Made by a program: the position numbers and the translations under genes. Source: Bacillota bacterium (GTDB lineage Bacteria > Bacillota > Clostridia > Christensenellales > Aristaeellaceae). Taken from it: a stretch of 64,000 nt of DNA. Shown piece by piece: positions 1 through 8,093 of the stretch; within the stretch, counting starts at the first letter, position 1, and every line of letters starts with the position of its first letter. The notes beneath the pieces were generated by a model. That model ran no database searches and had not been told where the DNA came from. It saw nothing but the letters and a program-made list of their open reading frames with translations. The stretch lies in assembly GCA_023413135.1 (NCBI GenBank), contig JAEZQK010000105.1, positions 1 through 64,000 of the forward strand. The letters run 5' to 3'.

Positions 1-3
1 ATT

Positions 4-52
4 GCCGCCACTGGCGGCAGCCGGGTTACGGAACCCAGCGTAGCGCTGCTAC
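4..52. other. Cluster of three short hairpins before dctQ
   Basis: Three perfect small stem-loops follow one another: GCCGCC/GGCGGC (4-9 and 13-18), GGGTT/AACCC (23-27 and 32-36) and GTAGC/GCTAC (40-44 and 48-52). There is no T-tract after them, so this is not a clear intrinsic terminator. In TRAP operons the binding-protein gene often precedes the small permease, and a hairpin cluster at this place could protect the 3-prime end of its mRNA. The binding-protein gene itself would lie outside the window, so that role is inference. Confidence 0.35.
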
Positions 53-160
53 GCCTCGCTTCGTCTCCTTGTATTGCACAAAAATCTCTCGCGGCCATGG
101 ACGCAATAATGTTTTACATTAGTATTACATAGGTACCACAAATAAAAGGGGGAAATCCTC

Positions 161-688
161 TTGCCCGCGATTTTCACGAGGCTGGATAAGCTCAAGCCGG
201 TCTTTGATATCATATCCAAAGTTGTGCTGTTCCTATGCAAGCTGCTGTTGATTGCCGATGTCCTCATTACCAGCATGTCCGTTATGGGCCGTTACATCCC
301 CTTTATTCCTGATCCGGCCTGGAGTGAGGAGATGGTGTTGACCTGCATGGCATACATGGCGGTATTGAGCGCAGCCCTCGCCCTTCGCAATGGCACCCAC
401 ATCCGCATGACCGCGCTGGACCGGTATTTGCCCAAGAATTTGCTCAAGGCGCTGGAACTTACCGCGGATGTTGCGGTACTGTTCTTTGCATTTGTGATGC
501 TGATTGAGGGATCGAAGTACGCCGTTGGTCTGGGCAGCAAGGGTTTCTATACCTCCTTGCCCAAACTGTCAAGATTTTGGATGTATTTTCCCGTGCCGCT
601 GGCGGGCGCATCGATGATCTTGTTTGAACTCGAAATCGTATACAAACACATCAGGGCATTCTTTGTAAAGGAGGAGAGTGTCCAATGA
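161..688 (+). CDS. TRAP transporter small permease (DctQ family)
   Basis: Small membrane subunit of a tripartite ATP-independent periplasmic transporter, which uses an ion gradient to import an organic acid delivered by a binding protein. The 175-residue length and four hydrophobic segments fit DctQ, and the AWSEEMVLTCMAYMAVLSAA stretch (about 47-66) matches the conserved DctQ region around the second helix. The start is TTG, 8 nt behind an AAAAGGGGG Shine-Dalgarno site. The gene overlaps dctM by 4 nt, so the two are translationally coupled. No binding protein is visible; it is expected upstream of the window. The neighbouring mannonate dehydratase suggests a hexuronate or aldonate substrate, which is inference. 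Confidence 0.88.
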   Translation: MPAIFTRLDKLKPVFDIISKVVLFLCKLLLIADVLITSMSVMGRYIPFIPDPAWSEEMVLTCMAYMAVLSAALALRNGTHIRMTALDRYLPKNLLKALELTADVAVLFFAFVMLIEGSKYAVGLGSKGFYTSLPKLSRFWMYFPVPLAGASMILFELEIVYKHIRAFFVKEESVQ

Positions 689-1980
689 GTGTTGAATCAG
701 TAGCAACCCTCATTCTATTGGGCAGCTTTTTTTTGATGATCCTGCTGCGCTTTCCCATCGCGTATGCCGTTGGTATTTCCGCTGCATTATGCCTGATGTA
801 TCTGGGCAAGCCGCTAACCAGCGTGACCCAGTACATGGTGAAGGGGATCAGTTCCTTCAGCCTGATGGCTGTACCTTTCTTTATAACAATGGGCAGCCTG
901 ATGGGGTCGGGCGGCATCAGCGAACGGCTGATCGCGCTGGCAGATGCCTTTGTTGGCTGGATGCGCGGCGGCCTGGCGATGGTGAACATCGTTGCCTCCT
1001 ATTTCTTTGGCGGTATTTCAGGATCCGCCGCTGCCGATACCGCGTCGCTGGGTTCCATTCTGATCCCGATGATGGTGGATCAAGGCTACGATGACGATTT
1101 TTCCACGGCGGTCACCATTACATCCTCCTGCGAGGGTTTGTTGGTTCCGCCCAGCCACAACATGGTGATCTATGCCACCACCGCCGGCGGTGTTTCGGTG
1201 GGCAGCCTGTTTCTGGCAGGCTATTTGCCCGGCGCGCTGCTGGCACTGTCGCTGATGGTCGGGTCGCTCTTGTTCGCCATCAAGCGTCATTATCCTAAGG
1301 GTTCTCCGTTCAGCATCATAAATGTTTTTAAGCAAATGTGCAGGTCTTTTTGGGCGATTGCTGCGGTGCTGGTCGTCGTAGTCGGCGTGGTCGGCGGCAT
1401 ATTCACCGCCACGGAGTCGGCTGCCATTGCGGTAATCTACAGCTTGTTTGTAAGCGTGTTTATCTACAAGGGCCTGAACTGGAAAGGCGTTTGGCGTGTG
1501 CTGGGGGACTGTGTCGGTACACTTGGCATTGTGCTGATCCTCATTGCCACTTCCAGCGTGTTCGGATTTTGCCTGACGTTGCTGCACGTTCCGGCTCAGG
1601 CGGCCGGCGCCATCAAGAGCATATCGGAAAACCCGATCGTGCTTGCGCTTTTGCTCAACGCCATCCTTTTGGTGCTGGGTTGCATTATGGACATGGCGCC
1701 GATCATACTGATCGCAACACCGATTCTGCTGCCGCTGGCTCAATCCATCGGCATCGACCCGATCCAGTTCGGCATCATGATCGTGCTTAACTGCGGAATA
1801 GGCCTTCTTACGCCGCCGGTCGGGGCGGTGCTCTTCATAGGTTCGGCGGTTTCCAAGGTGCCCATGGAGCGTATCGTCAAAGCAACCTTGCCGTTCTATT
1901 TGTGCATGATCATTACACTGATCCTCATTACCTTTATACCCGGCATCAGCCTATGGCTGCCGCATGTATTGGGCAGATAA
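685..1980 (+). CDS. TRAP transporter large permease (DctM family)
   Basis: Large membrane subunit of the TRAP transporter, about 12 hydrophobic helices in 431 residues, the usual DctM length. Characteristic stretches are seen: MLLRFPIAYAVG-like N-terminus, VPFFITMGSLMGSGGISERL (about 64-83), GGISGSAAADTASLGSILIP (about 112-131) and LLTPPVGAVLFIG near 375. It forms the ion-coupled channel with the DctQ subunit it overlaps. It is followed 15 nt later by uxuA, so transport and catabolism of the substrate are probably co-transcribed. Confidence 0.93.
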   Translation: MSVESVATLILLGSFFLMILLRFPIAYAVGISAALCLMYLGKPLTSVTQYMVKGISSFSLMAVPFFITMGSLMGSGGISERLIALADAFVGWMRGGLAMVNIVASYFFGGISGSAAADTASLGSILIPMMVDQGYDDDFSTAVTITSSCEGLLVPPSHNMVIYATTAGGVSVGSLFLAGYLPGALLALSLMVGSLLFAIKRHYPKGSPFSIINVFKQMCRSFWAIAAVLVVVVGVVGGIFTATESAAIAVIYSLFVSVFIYKGLNWKGVWRVLGDCVGTLGIVLILIATSSVFGFCLTLLHVPAQAAGAIKSISENPIVLALLLNAILLVLGCIMDMAPIILIATPILLPLAQSIGIDPIQFGIMIVLNCGIGLLTPPVGAVLFIGSAVSKVPMERIVKATLPFYLCMIITLILITFIPGISLWLPHVLGR

Positions 1981-1995
1981 TATGGAGGTTTTCGC

Positions 1996-3075
1996 ATGAA
2001 AATGACATTCCGCTGGTTTGGCGAACACAGCGACACCATCACATTGAAACAGATCCGGCAAATTCCTGGCATGACCGGCATTATGGGTTTTCTGGATACC
2101 AAGGCTGCCGGTGAAGTATGGACCGAAGAAGAGATTGAGGCCTATATCGGGCAGGTAAAGAAAGCGGGTCTTGACTGCGACGTCATCGAGAGCGTCAATG
2201 TCCATGAGGACATCAAAATGGGCCTGCCCACCCGTGATGTATATCTGGAGAATTACAGAATCACGATCCGCAATCTGGCAAAGTACGGCGTAAAGGTGAT
2301 CGTATACAACTTTATGCCGGTATTCGACTGGTTGCGCACTGATTTGGCGCGGGTGATTCCGGAGGATGGCTCCAACAGCCTCTACTTTGACGAGGCGGAG
2401 CTGGGGTCGATGACACCGCTGGACATCGTGCGCAAGACCGCCAAGGATGCCAAGGGCTTCTCACTGCCCGGCTGGGAGCCGGAACGGCTGTCGCTGCTGG
2501 AAAAGACATTGAAGCAGTATGAAAGCATTTCCCCGGAGAAGCTGCTGGAAAACTACAAGTACTTCCTGGATGCCATCATCCCCACCTGTGAAGAATGCGG
2601 CGTGAAGATGGCCTGCCACCCGGACGACCCGGCTTGGCCCATTTTTGGTTTGCCTCGCATTGCCCACAGCCTGGAGGGCTTTGACAAAATCGTTGCCCTG
2701 AATGCTTCTCCCGCCAACACGCTTTGCTTGTGCACCGGTTCGCTTGGTTCCGAGCCGAAGAACGATATCCCGGCGATCATCCGCCATTTTGGCCAGATGG
2801 GACGAATCAGTTGCCTGCACATCCGCAATGTGAAGCACTTGGGGCCGCGCCGCTTCCGTGAGGCAAGCCATTTGTCATCGGATGGCGACCTGGATTTGTT
2901 TGCCATTGTCAAGGCCATGCACGATACCTGCCCGGATGCGTACGTGCGCCCGGACCATGGCCGCATGATCTGGGGCGAAACAGGCCGTCCAGGCTATGGC
3001 CTGTATGACCGGGCGCTAGGTGCTGCATACCTCAATGGCCTGTGGGAGGCCGTGTGCAAGATGTCGGCGAAATAG
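1996..3075 (+). CDS. uxuA: Mannonate dehydratase (UxuA)
   Basis: Cytoplasmic metal-dependent enzyme that dehydrates D-mannonate to 2-keto-3-deoxy-D-gluconate in glucuronate breakdown. The 359 residues are full length. The N-terminus [20 protein letters not shown], the HPDDP motif (about 207-211), HIRN (about 275) and RPDHGRMIW (about 317-325) are hallmarks of the UxuA family TIM barrel and its metal site. The ATG is preceded by a GGAGG site (1983-1987) with normal spacing. It lies between the TRAP permeases and an FCD-type GntR regulator, a typical hexuronate operon. The partner genes uxuB, uxaC and kdgK are not in the window. Confidence 0.95.
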   Translation: MKMTFRWFGEHSDTITLKQIRQIPGMTGIMGFLDTKAAGEVWTEEEIEAYIGQVKKAGLDCDVIESVNVHEDIKMGLPTRDVYLENYRITIRNLAKYGVKVIVYNFMPVFDWLRTDLARVIPEDGSNSLYFDEAELGSMTPLDIVRKTAKDAKGFSLPGWEPERLSLLEKTLKQYESISPEKLLENYKYFLDAIIPTCEECGVKMACHPDDPAWPIFGLPRIAHSLEGFDKIVALNASPANTLCLCTGSLGSEPKNDIPAIIRHFGQMGRISCLHIRNVKHLGPRRFREASHLSSDGDLDLFAIVKAMHDTCPDAYVRPDHGRMIWGETGRPGYGLYDRALGAAYLNGLWEAVCKMSAK

Positions 3076-3143
3076 CCGCACGAAGCCATATATTGCGGTT
3101 TCGGGGTTTAACCCCGAAACCGTTTGTGCACAGAGGAGGCCGG

Positions 3144-3839
3144 ATGAGCGCTGTAAGACAAGAAATCCGCGAAACGGGGCGGGAATATGCCCTGCGCGTC
3201 ATCACCAACAGGATCATCAATTTGGAACTGGCCCCGGGCAGCATGGTAAGCGAAAGCGAGCTGGCTGAGGAGATGGGGCTTTCCCGCACGCCGGTAAGAG
3301 AAGCGCTGATTGAATTATCCCGCATTCATATGGTGACGGTTTACCCGAAAAAGGGCAGTTCGATTGCGCTGATTGATTATGCGATGGTGGAAGAGTCCCG
3401 GTATATTCGCTATTTGCTGGAGATGAACATCGTAGAGCAGGTGTGCCGCACCGCCCTTGATGACGAGCTGAGCCGTTTGGCCAAGAACGTCAAGCTTCAG
3501 GTGGCCTGCCTGGAAAACAAGGATCTGTCCAGGTTGCTGCAGCTGGATAACGCTTTCCATAAGAGCCTTTTCGACATTGCCCGCAAGCCGATGGTTTATC
3601 AACTGATTAAGACAATGCAGATCCATTTCGACCGGGTCAGAATGATGTCGCTGGAAGCAGTGAAGGATACCAGGATTGTGCATGATCATCAGGCGATTTT
3701 GGAGGCTATCGTGCACCGTGATGTATTAGCAGCGCAGGCACTCATGGATCAGCACTTGTCGCGCTACCAAATCGATGAACTGGCACTGCGTTCCCGGTAC
3801 CCGGATTACTTCATTCCGCCGGATGTAACCAGTCTTTGA
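3144..3839 (+). CDS. GntR-family regulator with FCD domain (UxuR/ExuR-like)
   Basis: Transcription factor of 231 residues. The N-terminal winged helix (about 10-75) contains LAPGSMVSESELAEEMGLSR and TPVREALIELS, the GntR signature. The all-helical FCD ligand domain follows, with DNAFHKSLFDIA and HDHQAILEAIVHRD supplying the expected metal-binding His/Asp residues. An in-frame reading extends upstream to 3042, but the ATG at 3144 is chosen because it follows AGAGGAGG at the correct distance and gives a family-typical N-terminus. Position directly after uxuA suggests it senses a hexuronate intermediate and controls this operon; the ligand is inferred. Confidence 0.9.
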   Translation: MSAVRQEIRETGREYALRVITNRIINLELAPGSMVSESELAEEMGLSRTPVREALIELSRIHMVTVYPKKGSSIALIDYAMVEESRYIRYLLEMNIVEQVCRTALDDELSRLAKNVKLQVACLENKDLSRLLQLDNAFHKSLFDIARKPMVYQLIKTMQIHFDRVRMMSLEAVKDTRIVHDHQAILEAIVHRDVLAAQALMDQHLSRYQIDELALRSRYPDYFIPPDVTSL

Positions 3840-3857
3840 TCGGATTTGGTTCTTTGC

Positions 3858-3886
3858 GCAGCCCGCAGCGATTTGCTGCGGGCTGC
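3858..3886 (+). terminator. Hairpin terminator after the hexuronate operon
   Basis: A perfect 12-bp stem GCAGCCCGCAGC/GCTGCGGGCTGC with a 5-nt loop starts 18 nt after the GntR stop codon. There is no run of T after it, so termination may be weak or factor-assisted, but the position fits an operon end. Confidence 0.6.
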
Positions 3887-3929
3887 AAACATATGCCCCA
3901 TAGCAAGATAAAATATCAATAAAATATTA

Positions 3930-3958
3930 TTGACAAACGATAAATGGGGTGATATGAT
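3930..3958 (+). promoter_or_regulatory. Sigma-A promoter of the DUF2975/XRE pair
   Basis: TTGACA (3930-3935), 17-bp spacer, TATGAT (3953-3958), a near-consensus promoter 33 nt before the likely start codon. An inverted repeat TCAATA (3916-3921) / TATTGA (3928-3933) overlaps the -35 box and could be the binding site of the XRE regulator encoded downstream. Confidence 0.8.
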
Positions 3959-3991
3959 CAATCCGAGAAAAATGAAGTGAGGTGCTTTTTT

Positions 3992-4474
3992 TTGAAACGT
4001 GGATCAACCTTTTTTTTGAGGGGAGTCGTTTTCCTTATTGGAATTGCGGTACTCGCTCTATACATATTCGCATTACCCCGGTTCGCAAATATAGCGGCTG
4101 AAATGCTGCCGGCGTTAGCCTATTTGCGGTATCCCGCCGTAATCGGCTGGTATGCAACGTCGATACCGTTTTTCTTTGCTCTGTATCAGACTTTAAGGCT
4201 TTTGAGCTATATTGACAAGAACAAAGCCTTTTCAGATCTATCTGTAAAGGCTTTAAAGAACATCAAATACTGTGCGGTTTCAATCGGCATCTTGTTGATG
4301 GCAGGCCTGCCAACCGTATATTTCATAGCGGATATAGACGACGCCCCGGGCCTCATGCTCATCGGGTTGGTCATTGCTTTCGTGCCGATTGTGATTTCAA
4401 CCTTTGCGGCTGTTCTTCAAAGGCTTCTAAAAGAAGCGATCGATATAAAATCAGAAAACGATTCAACGATCTAA
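3992..4474 (+). CDS. DUF2975-family membrane protein
   Basis: Integral membrane protein of about 160 residues with four hydrophobic segments, matching the DUF2975 family (YoaS-like), whose biochemical role is unknown. The TTG at 3992 is preferred over the in-frame GTG at 3977 because the sequence GTGAGGTG at 3977-3984 looks like the ribosome-binding site itself. A conserved-looking LLSYIDKNKAFSDLSVKALK segment lies between helices two and three. The gene sits 10 nt upstream of a small XRE regulator; this DUF2975-XRE pairing recurs in Bacillota and suggests a small membrane-coupled regulatory unit, which is inference. Confidence 0.82.
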   Translation: MKRGSTFFLRGVVFLIGIAVLALYIFALPRFANIAAEMLPALAYLRYPAVIGWYATSIPFFFALYQTLRLLSYIDKNKAFSDLSVKALKNIKYCAVSIGILLMAGLPTVYFIADIDDAPGLMLIGLVIAFVPIVISTFAAVLQRLLKEAIDIKSENDSTI

Positions 4475-4484
4475 GGGGAATGAT

Positions 4485-4691
4485 ATGGCGATTATCATCA
4501 ATATCGATGTGATGCTGGCCAAAAGGAAAATGAGCGTCACAGAGCTTTCAGAGAAGGTTGGCATAACACTGGCCAATCTTTCCATATTGAAAAACGGAAA
4601 GGCAAGAGCGATTCGGTTGTCAACGCTGGAGGCTATTTGCAAGGCTTTGGAATGTCAGCCCGGAGATATTTTGGAATATAAAAGTGACTGA
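4485..4691 (+). CDS. Small XRE/Cro-CI-type DNA-binding protein (YozG-like)
   Basis: A 68-residue protein that is almost entirely one helix-turn-helix domain: KMSVTELSEKVGITLANLSI forms helices 1-3 and KNGKARAIRLSTLEAICKAL the remainder. CQPGDILEY near the C-terminus is characteristic of the YozG/HTH_26 group. It has no sensing domain, so its activity is probably set by its own level or by the DUF2975 partner encoded just upstream. The RBS AAGGGGAATG gives normal spacing to the ATG. Confidence 0.9.
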   Translation: MAIIINIDVMLAKRKMSVTELSEKVGITLANLSILKNGKARAIRLSTLEAICKALECQPGDILEYKSD

Positions 4692-4840
4692 TACCTGTTC
4701 TTACATGGATCCCCCCGAAGTATATTAGCAGTGAGAAGATGGGCGTCAATGCTTGGCGGCGAGGGTTCGCTTGTACAAGAGAGCGTCAGGAATCGGCATG
4801 CATGATATTGCTTCAAAGAAAACAGGATAGGGGGATCATC

Positions 4841-5170
4841 ATGTTTGAAAGCAAAATGGAGAAAATCGAAAAAGCGGTCAGGAAGGGAAACGAGCAAACG
4901 CTCATCAAGCTGGCGGAATCCAAGGAGATGGAATACAGACTGGCGGCTATCGCCGGCCTTGGAAAAACAAGGGGCGATGACGGATTCAATTACTTGATAT
5001 TGCTGTTGAGAAATGCCGATGCGCAAATTCGCACCGTGGCGGCAAAAGCCCTTGGGGAAACGGGCAACCCCCACGCCAAGACGTACCTGAAGGCCCAATA
5101 CAAGGTGGAAACGGATCCCAAGGCGCGTGAAGCGCAAAGCGACGCCGCTGCAAAGATCAAGGAATTTTAG
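4841..5170 (+). CDS. Short HEAT-repeat protein
   Basis: A 109-residue soluble protein with two helical repeats, KEMEYRLAAIAGLGKTRGDD and NADAQIRTVAAKALGETGNP, each of HEAT/PBS-lyase type, followed by a charged tail rich in Lys, Glu and Ala. Such repeats form protein-binding scaffolds, and the partner cannot be told from sequence. The ATG at 4841 is chosen over upstream in-frame starts because it follows AGGGGGATC closely and gives a compact repeat protein. The spacer 4692-4840 before it holds no clear promoter or hairpin. Confidence 0.75.
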   Translation: MFESKMEKIEKAVRKGNEQTLIKLAESKEMEYRLAAIAGLGKTRGDDGFNYLILLLRNADAQIRTVAAKALGETGNPHAKTYLKAQYKVETDPKAREAQSDAAAKIKEF

Positions 5171-5217
5171 GCATGCCGCCGCGCCGTATTTAAGTTCCGC
5201 CGGGCGTGTTCATTGCT

Positions 5218-5970
5218 CTAGGCTACAATGCACCGTGCGGGGCCTGTCTGTAAATTTTCAGGGAGAGGCGCATCGGTGATGATGTAATCCAAATCCGCAA
5301 GCCGCACCAGGTTAAAGACCGAATTTTTCATAAATTTCGATTGATCGCACAGAAAAACGCGCTTTGCACAGTGGCTTAACACCACCTTGCGCATTTGGGT
5401 TTCAAGCTCCGAGTAGTCCACGATCCAGCCCTTTTCATTGATGCCGTAGGATGAGAAAAAACAGATGTCAATATTGAAGTGGGGGATCATTTCCTGTGCG
5501 TAATTGCCGCCGAAAGCAAGGGAGTGTTCAATGAGCTCCCCGCCTGTGCAATAGGTTTTGATGTTGTATTTTCGAAGAAGCGCCACCGCCTGGATGCTGT
5601 TGGTGATGACGCGGATATTTTCGTACTTGCGCATTTGATCGATAATATGCAATGCCGTAGTCGAGGCGTCAATAAACAAAACATCGCCGTTTTTTATAAG
5701 GGACGCGGCGCATTGCGCCAATCTTTGCTTTTCTTTAAAATGGATGGCATTTCTCAAATCTACCGGGATTCCCAGCCTGTCCCCGTCGACGCTCATGGCG
5801 CCGCCGCGGATGCGGATGGCCAGGCCATGCTTGTGCATTTCGTTCAGGTCACGTCGGATCGTAGGCAAACTGACGTAAAGGGCGCTGCTTAGCTGCTCCA
5901 CCGTCATGCTTTTCTCCTTGCTTAACAATTCCGCGATGGCATCATACCGGGGCTCCTTCAGCATATTCAA
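5218..5970 (-). CDS. DeoR-family transcriptional regulator
   Basis: A 250-residue repressor-type protein. The N-terminal winged helix includes MTVEQLSSALYVSLPTIRRD and HGLAIRIRGGAMS, the DeoR signature. The C-terminal DeoRC domain (about 80-240) has the sugar-phosphate-binding features FIDASTTALHII, VITNSIQAVALL and YCTGGE. TTG at 5970 is preferred (GGAGG five bases upstream), with ATG at 5964 possible. It is divergent from the HAD gene, and the shared spacer carries repeated TGATC(G/A)AA half-sites, so it probably represses itself and the HAD gene until a sugar or polyol phosphate accumulates. The effector is inferred from the family. Confidence 0.9.
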   Translation of the reverse strand: MNMLKEPRYDAIAELLSKEKSMTVEQLSSALYVSLPTIRRDLNEMHKHGLAIRIRGGAMSVDGDRLGIPVDLRNAIHFKEKQRLAQCAASLIKNGDVLFIDASTTALHIIDQMRKYENIRVITNSIQAVALLRKYNIKTYCTGGELIEHSLAFGGNYAQEMIPHFNIDICFFSSYGINEKGWIVDYSELETQMRKVVLSHCAKRVFLCDQSKFMKNSVFNLVRLADLDYIITDAPLPENLQTGPARCIVA

Positions 5971-6010
5971 AACTACCTCCGCTCATTTTTGATCAAAGAG
6001 GGCATGTGCT

Positions 6011-6040
6011 ATTTTATCACGGGATTTGCGCCGGATGCAA
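6011..6040 (-). promoter_or_regulatory. Promoter of the minus-strand deoR gene
   Basis: Read on the minus strand: TTGCAT (6040-6035), 18-bp spacer, TAAAAT (6016-6011). A palindromic TTTGATCAAA (5989-5998) lies just downstream in the 5-prime leader and resembles the operator half-sites at 6061-6080, consistent with autoregulation. Confidence 0.6.
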
Positions 6041-6060
6041 CGATGCGGCGCTGTTTTGTG

Positions 6061-6080
6061 TGATCGAAATTGATCGAAAC
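6061..6080. promoter_or_regulatory. Tandem DeoR-type operator
   Basis: Two direct copies of a 10-bp unit, TGATCGAAAT and TGATCGAAAC, lie back to back, placing both on the same face of the helix. A third related copy, TGATCAAA, is at 5991-5998. Direct TGATNGAAA-like repeats are typical targets of DeoR-family regulators in Bacillota. The pair sits 17 bp upstream of the -35 box of the HAD promoter. Confidence 0.65.
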
Positions 6081-6097
6081 TCAATTTTTCGCCAGAA

Positions 6098-6126
6098 TTG
6101 ACTATATACAAAGCCTTCTTTATAAT
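6098..6126 (+). promoter_or_regulatory. Sigma-A promoter of the HAD phosphatase gene
   Basis: TTGACT (6098-6103), exactly 17 bp, then consensus TATAAT (6121-6126), 43 nt before the ATG at 6170. Confidence 0.85.
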
Positions 6127-6169
6127 GAATAACGGTTGGATTTGTTTGTCACATGGAAGGAGCCTGCAT

Positions 6170-6892
6170 ATGGATATTGACGCAATCAAGGTGATTGCCC
6201 TGGATCTTGACGGGACGCTGACGCAGCATAAAACCATGCTGGAGGAAAGGAACCGCAGCGTGCTTGATCTTATGCGGCTTAAATTTCGCCTGCTGATGGT
6301 GGGCGCAGGGCAATGCACGCGCATCTTTGGGCAAATGGACCGGTATCCGATTGATATTATTGGAAATTATGGCTTGCAGTACTGCAGATATGATGCGGAT
6401 GCCCAAGCGCTTGAATCCGTTTACAACCGGGCTTTTCCCTGCGACAGGGAAAAGGTGACAGGAAAAATCACGGAGCTTAGAAAGGTTCTGGGTTACGAGA
6501 AGTTCATAGGCAGTACGGTCGAGTTTCACGAATCGGGCTGTGTCACCTTCCCGCTGCTGGGGACAAGCGCACCCCTTGACCAAAAGCTGTCCTTCGATCC
6601 GGACCGTGTTCTTCGCCGGGAGATATATGCGAAGGTGGTGGCCACCTTTCCGGAGTACCGCGTCTTTATAGGCGGTTCTTCCTCCTTTGATATGGCGCCG
6701 GCGCCCTATGACAAATATTACGCATTGGATGAATATTGCCAAAAAAATGGCCTGAAGCATGAAAGCGTGCTGTATGTCGGCGATGATTATGGCCTGGGTG
6801 GAAATGACGAGGCGGTTTACCGCTCGGATTTCCCATTCCTTACGATTGACGATTACCGCAGCTTTCCTCAGGTGATGGCAGACCTGTTATAA
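6170..6892 (+). CDS. HAD-superfamily hydrolase (sugar-phosphatase-like)
   Basis: A 240-residue cytoplasmic phosphatase-fold protein. Motif I, ALDLDGTLT (about 9-17), supplies the Asp nucleophile and Asp acid/base, and motif IV, VGDDYGLGGND (about 202-212), supplies the Mg-binding acidic residues. The architecture fits type II HAD (sugar-phosphatase or phosphomannomutase-like), with a cap region between. The ATG follows a GGAAGGAG site closely. Divergence from a DeoR regulator and proximity to sugar-phosphate kinases suggest it dephosphorylates, or detoxifies, a phosphorylated sugar or polyol of this locus. The substrate is unknown. Confidence 0.85.
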   Translation: MDIDAIKVIALDLDGTLTQHKTMLEERNRSVLDLMRLKFRLLMVGAGQCTRIFGQMDRYPIDIIGNYGLQYCRYDADAQALESVYNRAFPCDREKVTGKITELRKVLGYEKFIGSTVEFHESGCVTFPLLGTSAPLDQKLSFDPDRVLRREIYAKVVATFPEYRVFIGGSSSFDMAPAPYDKYYALDEYCQKNGLKHESVLYVGDDYGLGGNDEAVYRSDFPFLTIDDYRSFPQVMADLL

Positions 6893-6950
6893 ACCGGTGT
6901 GCATGTTGTGTTCAGCATATCGCATGTACCTCCAAACGGGCTGAAAACGG

Positions 6951-6979
6951 TTGACAAAAACATACATTGCGCTTAACAT
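6951..6979 (+). promoter_or_regulatory. Promoter of the second deoR gene
   Basis: TTGACA (6951-6956), 17-bp spacer, TAACAT (6974-6979), about 70 nt before the ATG. Confidence 0.65.
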
Positions 6980-6988
6980 ACCATTAGA

Positions 6989-7017
6989 TTTGAAAAATTC
7001 GAACATCTTTTTGAAAA
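6989..7017. promoter_or_regulatory. Possible operator with TTTGAAAA direct repeats
   Basis: TTTGAAAA occurs at 6989-6996 and 7010-7017, 21 bp (two helical turns) apart, directly downstream of the promoter. The arrangement would suit autorepression by the DeoR protein encoded next. Confidence 0.4.
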
Positions 7018-7049
7018 GGATGTTGGGTAAAAGATAGGATGGTCGCGCA

Positions 7050-7811
7050 ATGAGCATGAAGCTGCGCCAGCAGGCGATGGTGGAAATGATCAACCGAAAG
7101 GGGTCCGTAAGCTTTTCATCATTGAAGGAGGCGTTTCCACAGGTGTCTGAAATGACGCTGCGCCGGGATTTGGAATACCTGGACCGCATGAAGCAAATCA
7201 TACGTATTCACGGCGGCGCAAAGTCCGTTGAGGTGGTGATCGGCACAGACGATCTCTTCTTCAAGCGCAGCACACGTAACGCCGAGGTAAAGAAGCTGAT
7301 TGCCCAAAAGGCGGCCGAGCTGATCAGCGAGAATACTTCCATATATATCGATTCGGGATCCACCACTACGGAGTTTGCCAAAGTTTTTCCGGATGGCAGA
7401 TACCTTGTGTTTACAAGCGGCATCAGCTGCGCGCTGGAACTGACGCGCCTGACGGAAGCGCAGACGTACATGGTCGGGGGCCGGATCAATCCCTACAGCC
7501 TCAGCGTTAACGGCTCCAGGAGCCTGACGTACCTTGAGAATATCAGTTTTCAGACGGCTTTTCTGGGCGTTACCGGATATATTCACGGCCGTGGGTTTAC
7601 CTGCGGGGCCGAGGAGGATTGCGAGCTGAAGCGGGCCGTCATCCGCAAATCGGAAAAGGTTGTCATTTTGATGGACTCACAGAAGGTGGGCATTACCAGC
7701 ACATTCACCTTCGCAAACCTTGAGGATGTGGACGTGGTGGTATCCGATCCGGGACTGAGCGAGAAAACGCGCCAGGAGTTTGAAAAATATAATATACTTG
7801 TTTGTGTATGA
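7050..7811 (+). CDS. DeoR-family transcriptional regulator (second copy)
   Basis: A 253-residue DeoR-type regulator, distinct from the one at 5218. The N-terminal helix-turn-helix is seen in VSFSSLKEAFPQVSEMTLRR, followed by IIRIHGGAKS. The DeoRC sensor region carries SIYIDSGSTTTEFAKVFPDG and YMVGGRINPYSLSV, with FLGVTGYIHGRGFTCGAEED near the end. A strong terminator follows, so it is transcribed alone from its own promoter and probably controls the kinase-dehydrogenase operon that begins at 8094. The inducer is most likely a sugar phosphate handled by those enzymes, which is inferred from the family and context. Confidence 0.9.
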   Translation: MSMKLRQQAMVEMINRKGSVSFSSLKEAFPQVSEMTLRRDLEYLDRMKQIIRIHGGAKSVEVVIGTDDLFFKRSTRNAEVKKLIAQKAAELISENTSIYIDSGSTTTEFAKVFPDGRYLVFTSGISCALELTRLTEAQTYMVGGRINPYSLSVNGSRSLTYLENISFQTAFLGVTGYIHGRGFTCGAEEDCELKRAVIRKSEKVVILMDSQKVGITSTFTFANLEDVDVVVSDPGLSEKTRQEFEKYNILVCV

Positions 7812-7843
7812 TTGATATCATTTGAAGTTTTTCAGGGATGGGT

Positions 7844-7887
7844 GCGGGAAGGGGAATTTTTTCAAAAAGTCCCCTTCCCGCTATTTT
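7844..7887 (+). terminator. Rho-independent terminator after deoR
   Basis: A perfect 12-bp stem, GCGGGAAGGGGA (7844-7855) and TCCCCTTCCCGC (7870-7881), with a 14-nt loop and a following TATTTT run. Confidence 0.88.
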
Positions 7888-7976
7888 CATGAATGTGCCT
7901 TATTGCCGGCTTGAACCACCTGCCTGCTCGGGTGATTTTTTTTTATGAAAAGAGCGATATAACATAGCATCCGATA

Positions 7977-8004
7977 TTGACTATGGATTCAAACATGATA
8001 TGAT
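7977..8004 (+). promoter_or_regulatory. Promoter of the kinase-dehydrogenase operon
   Basis: TTGACT (7977-7982), 16-bp spacer, TATGAT (7999-8004), about 90 nt before the TTG start of the kinase gene. The leader has loose TGAAAC and TGAAAT motifs (8017 and 8035) that could be DeoR contacts, but the pattern is weak. Confidence 0.6.
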
Positions 8005-8093
8005 ATACATTATGGTTGAAACAAACTAAAATTAGTGAAATACAAACTTGTCCATGGACCGCTCCCAAGGAATATTGAAAAGGGGATGAGTGG

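Noticed and set aside
1..160. Transposon end or rRNA-like remnant at the left edge
   Set aside because: Only three unrelated small hairpins are visible, and no transposase sequence or conserved RNA core can be read.
6941..6956. Catabolite-responsive element around TGAAAACGGTTGAC
   Set aside because: Only the left half fits the cre consensus; the right half lacks the final CA in register.
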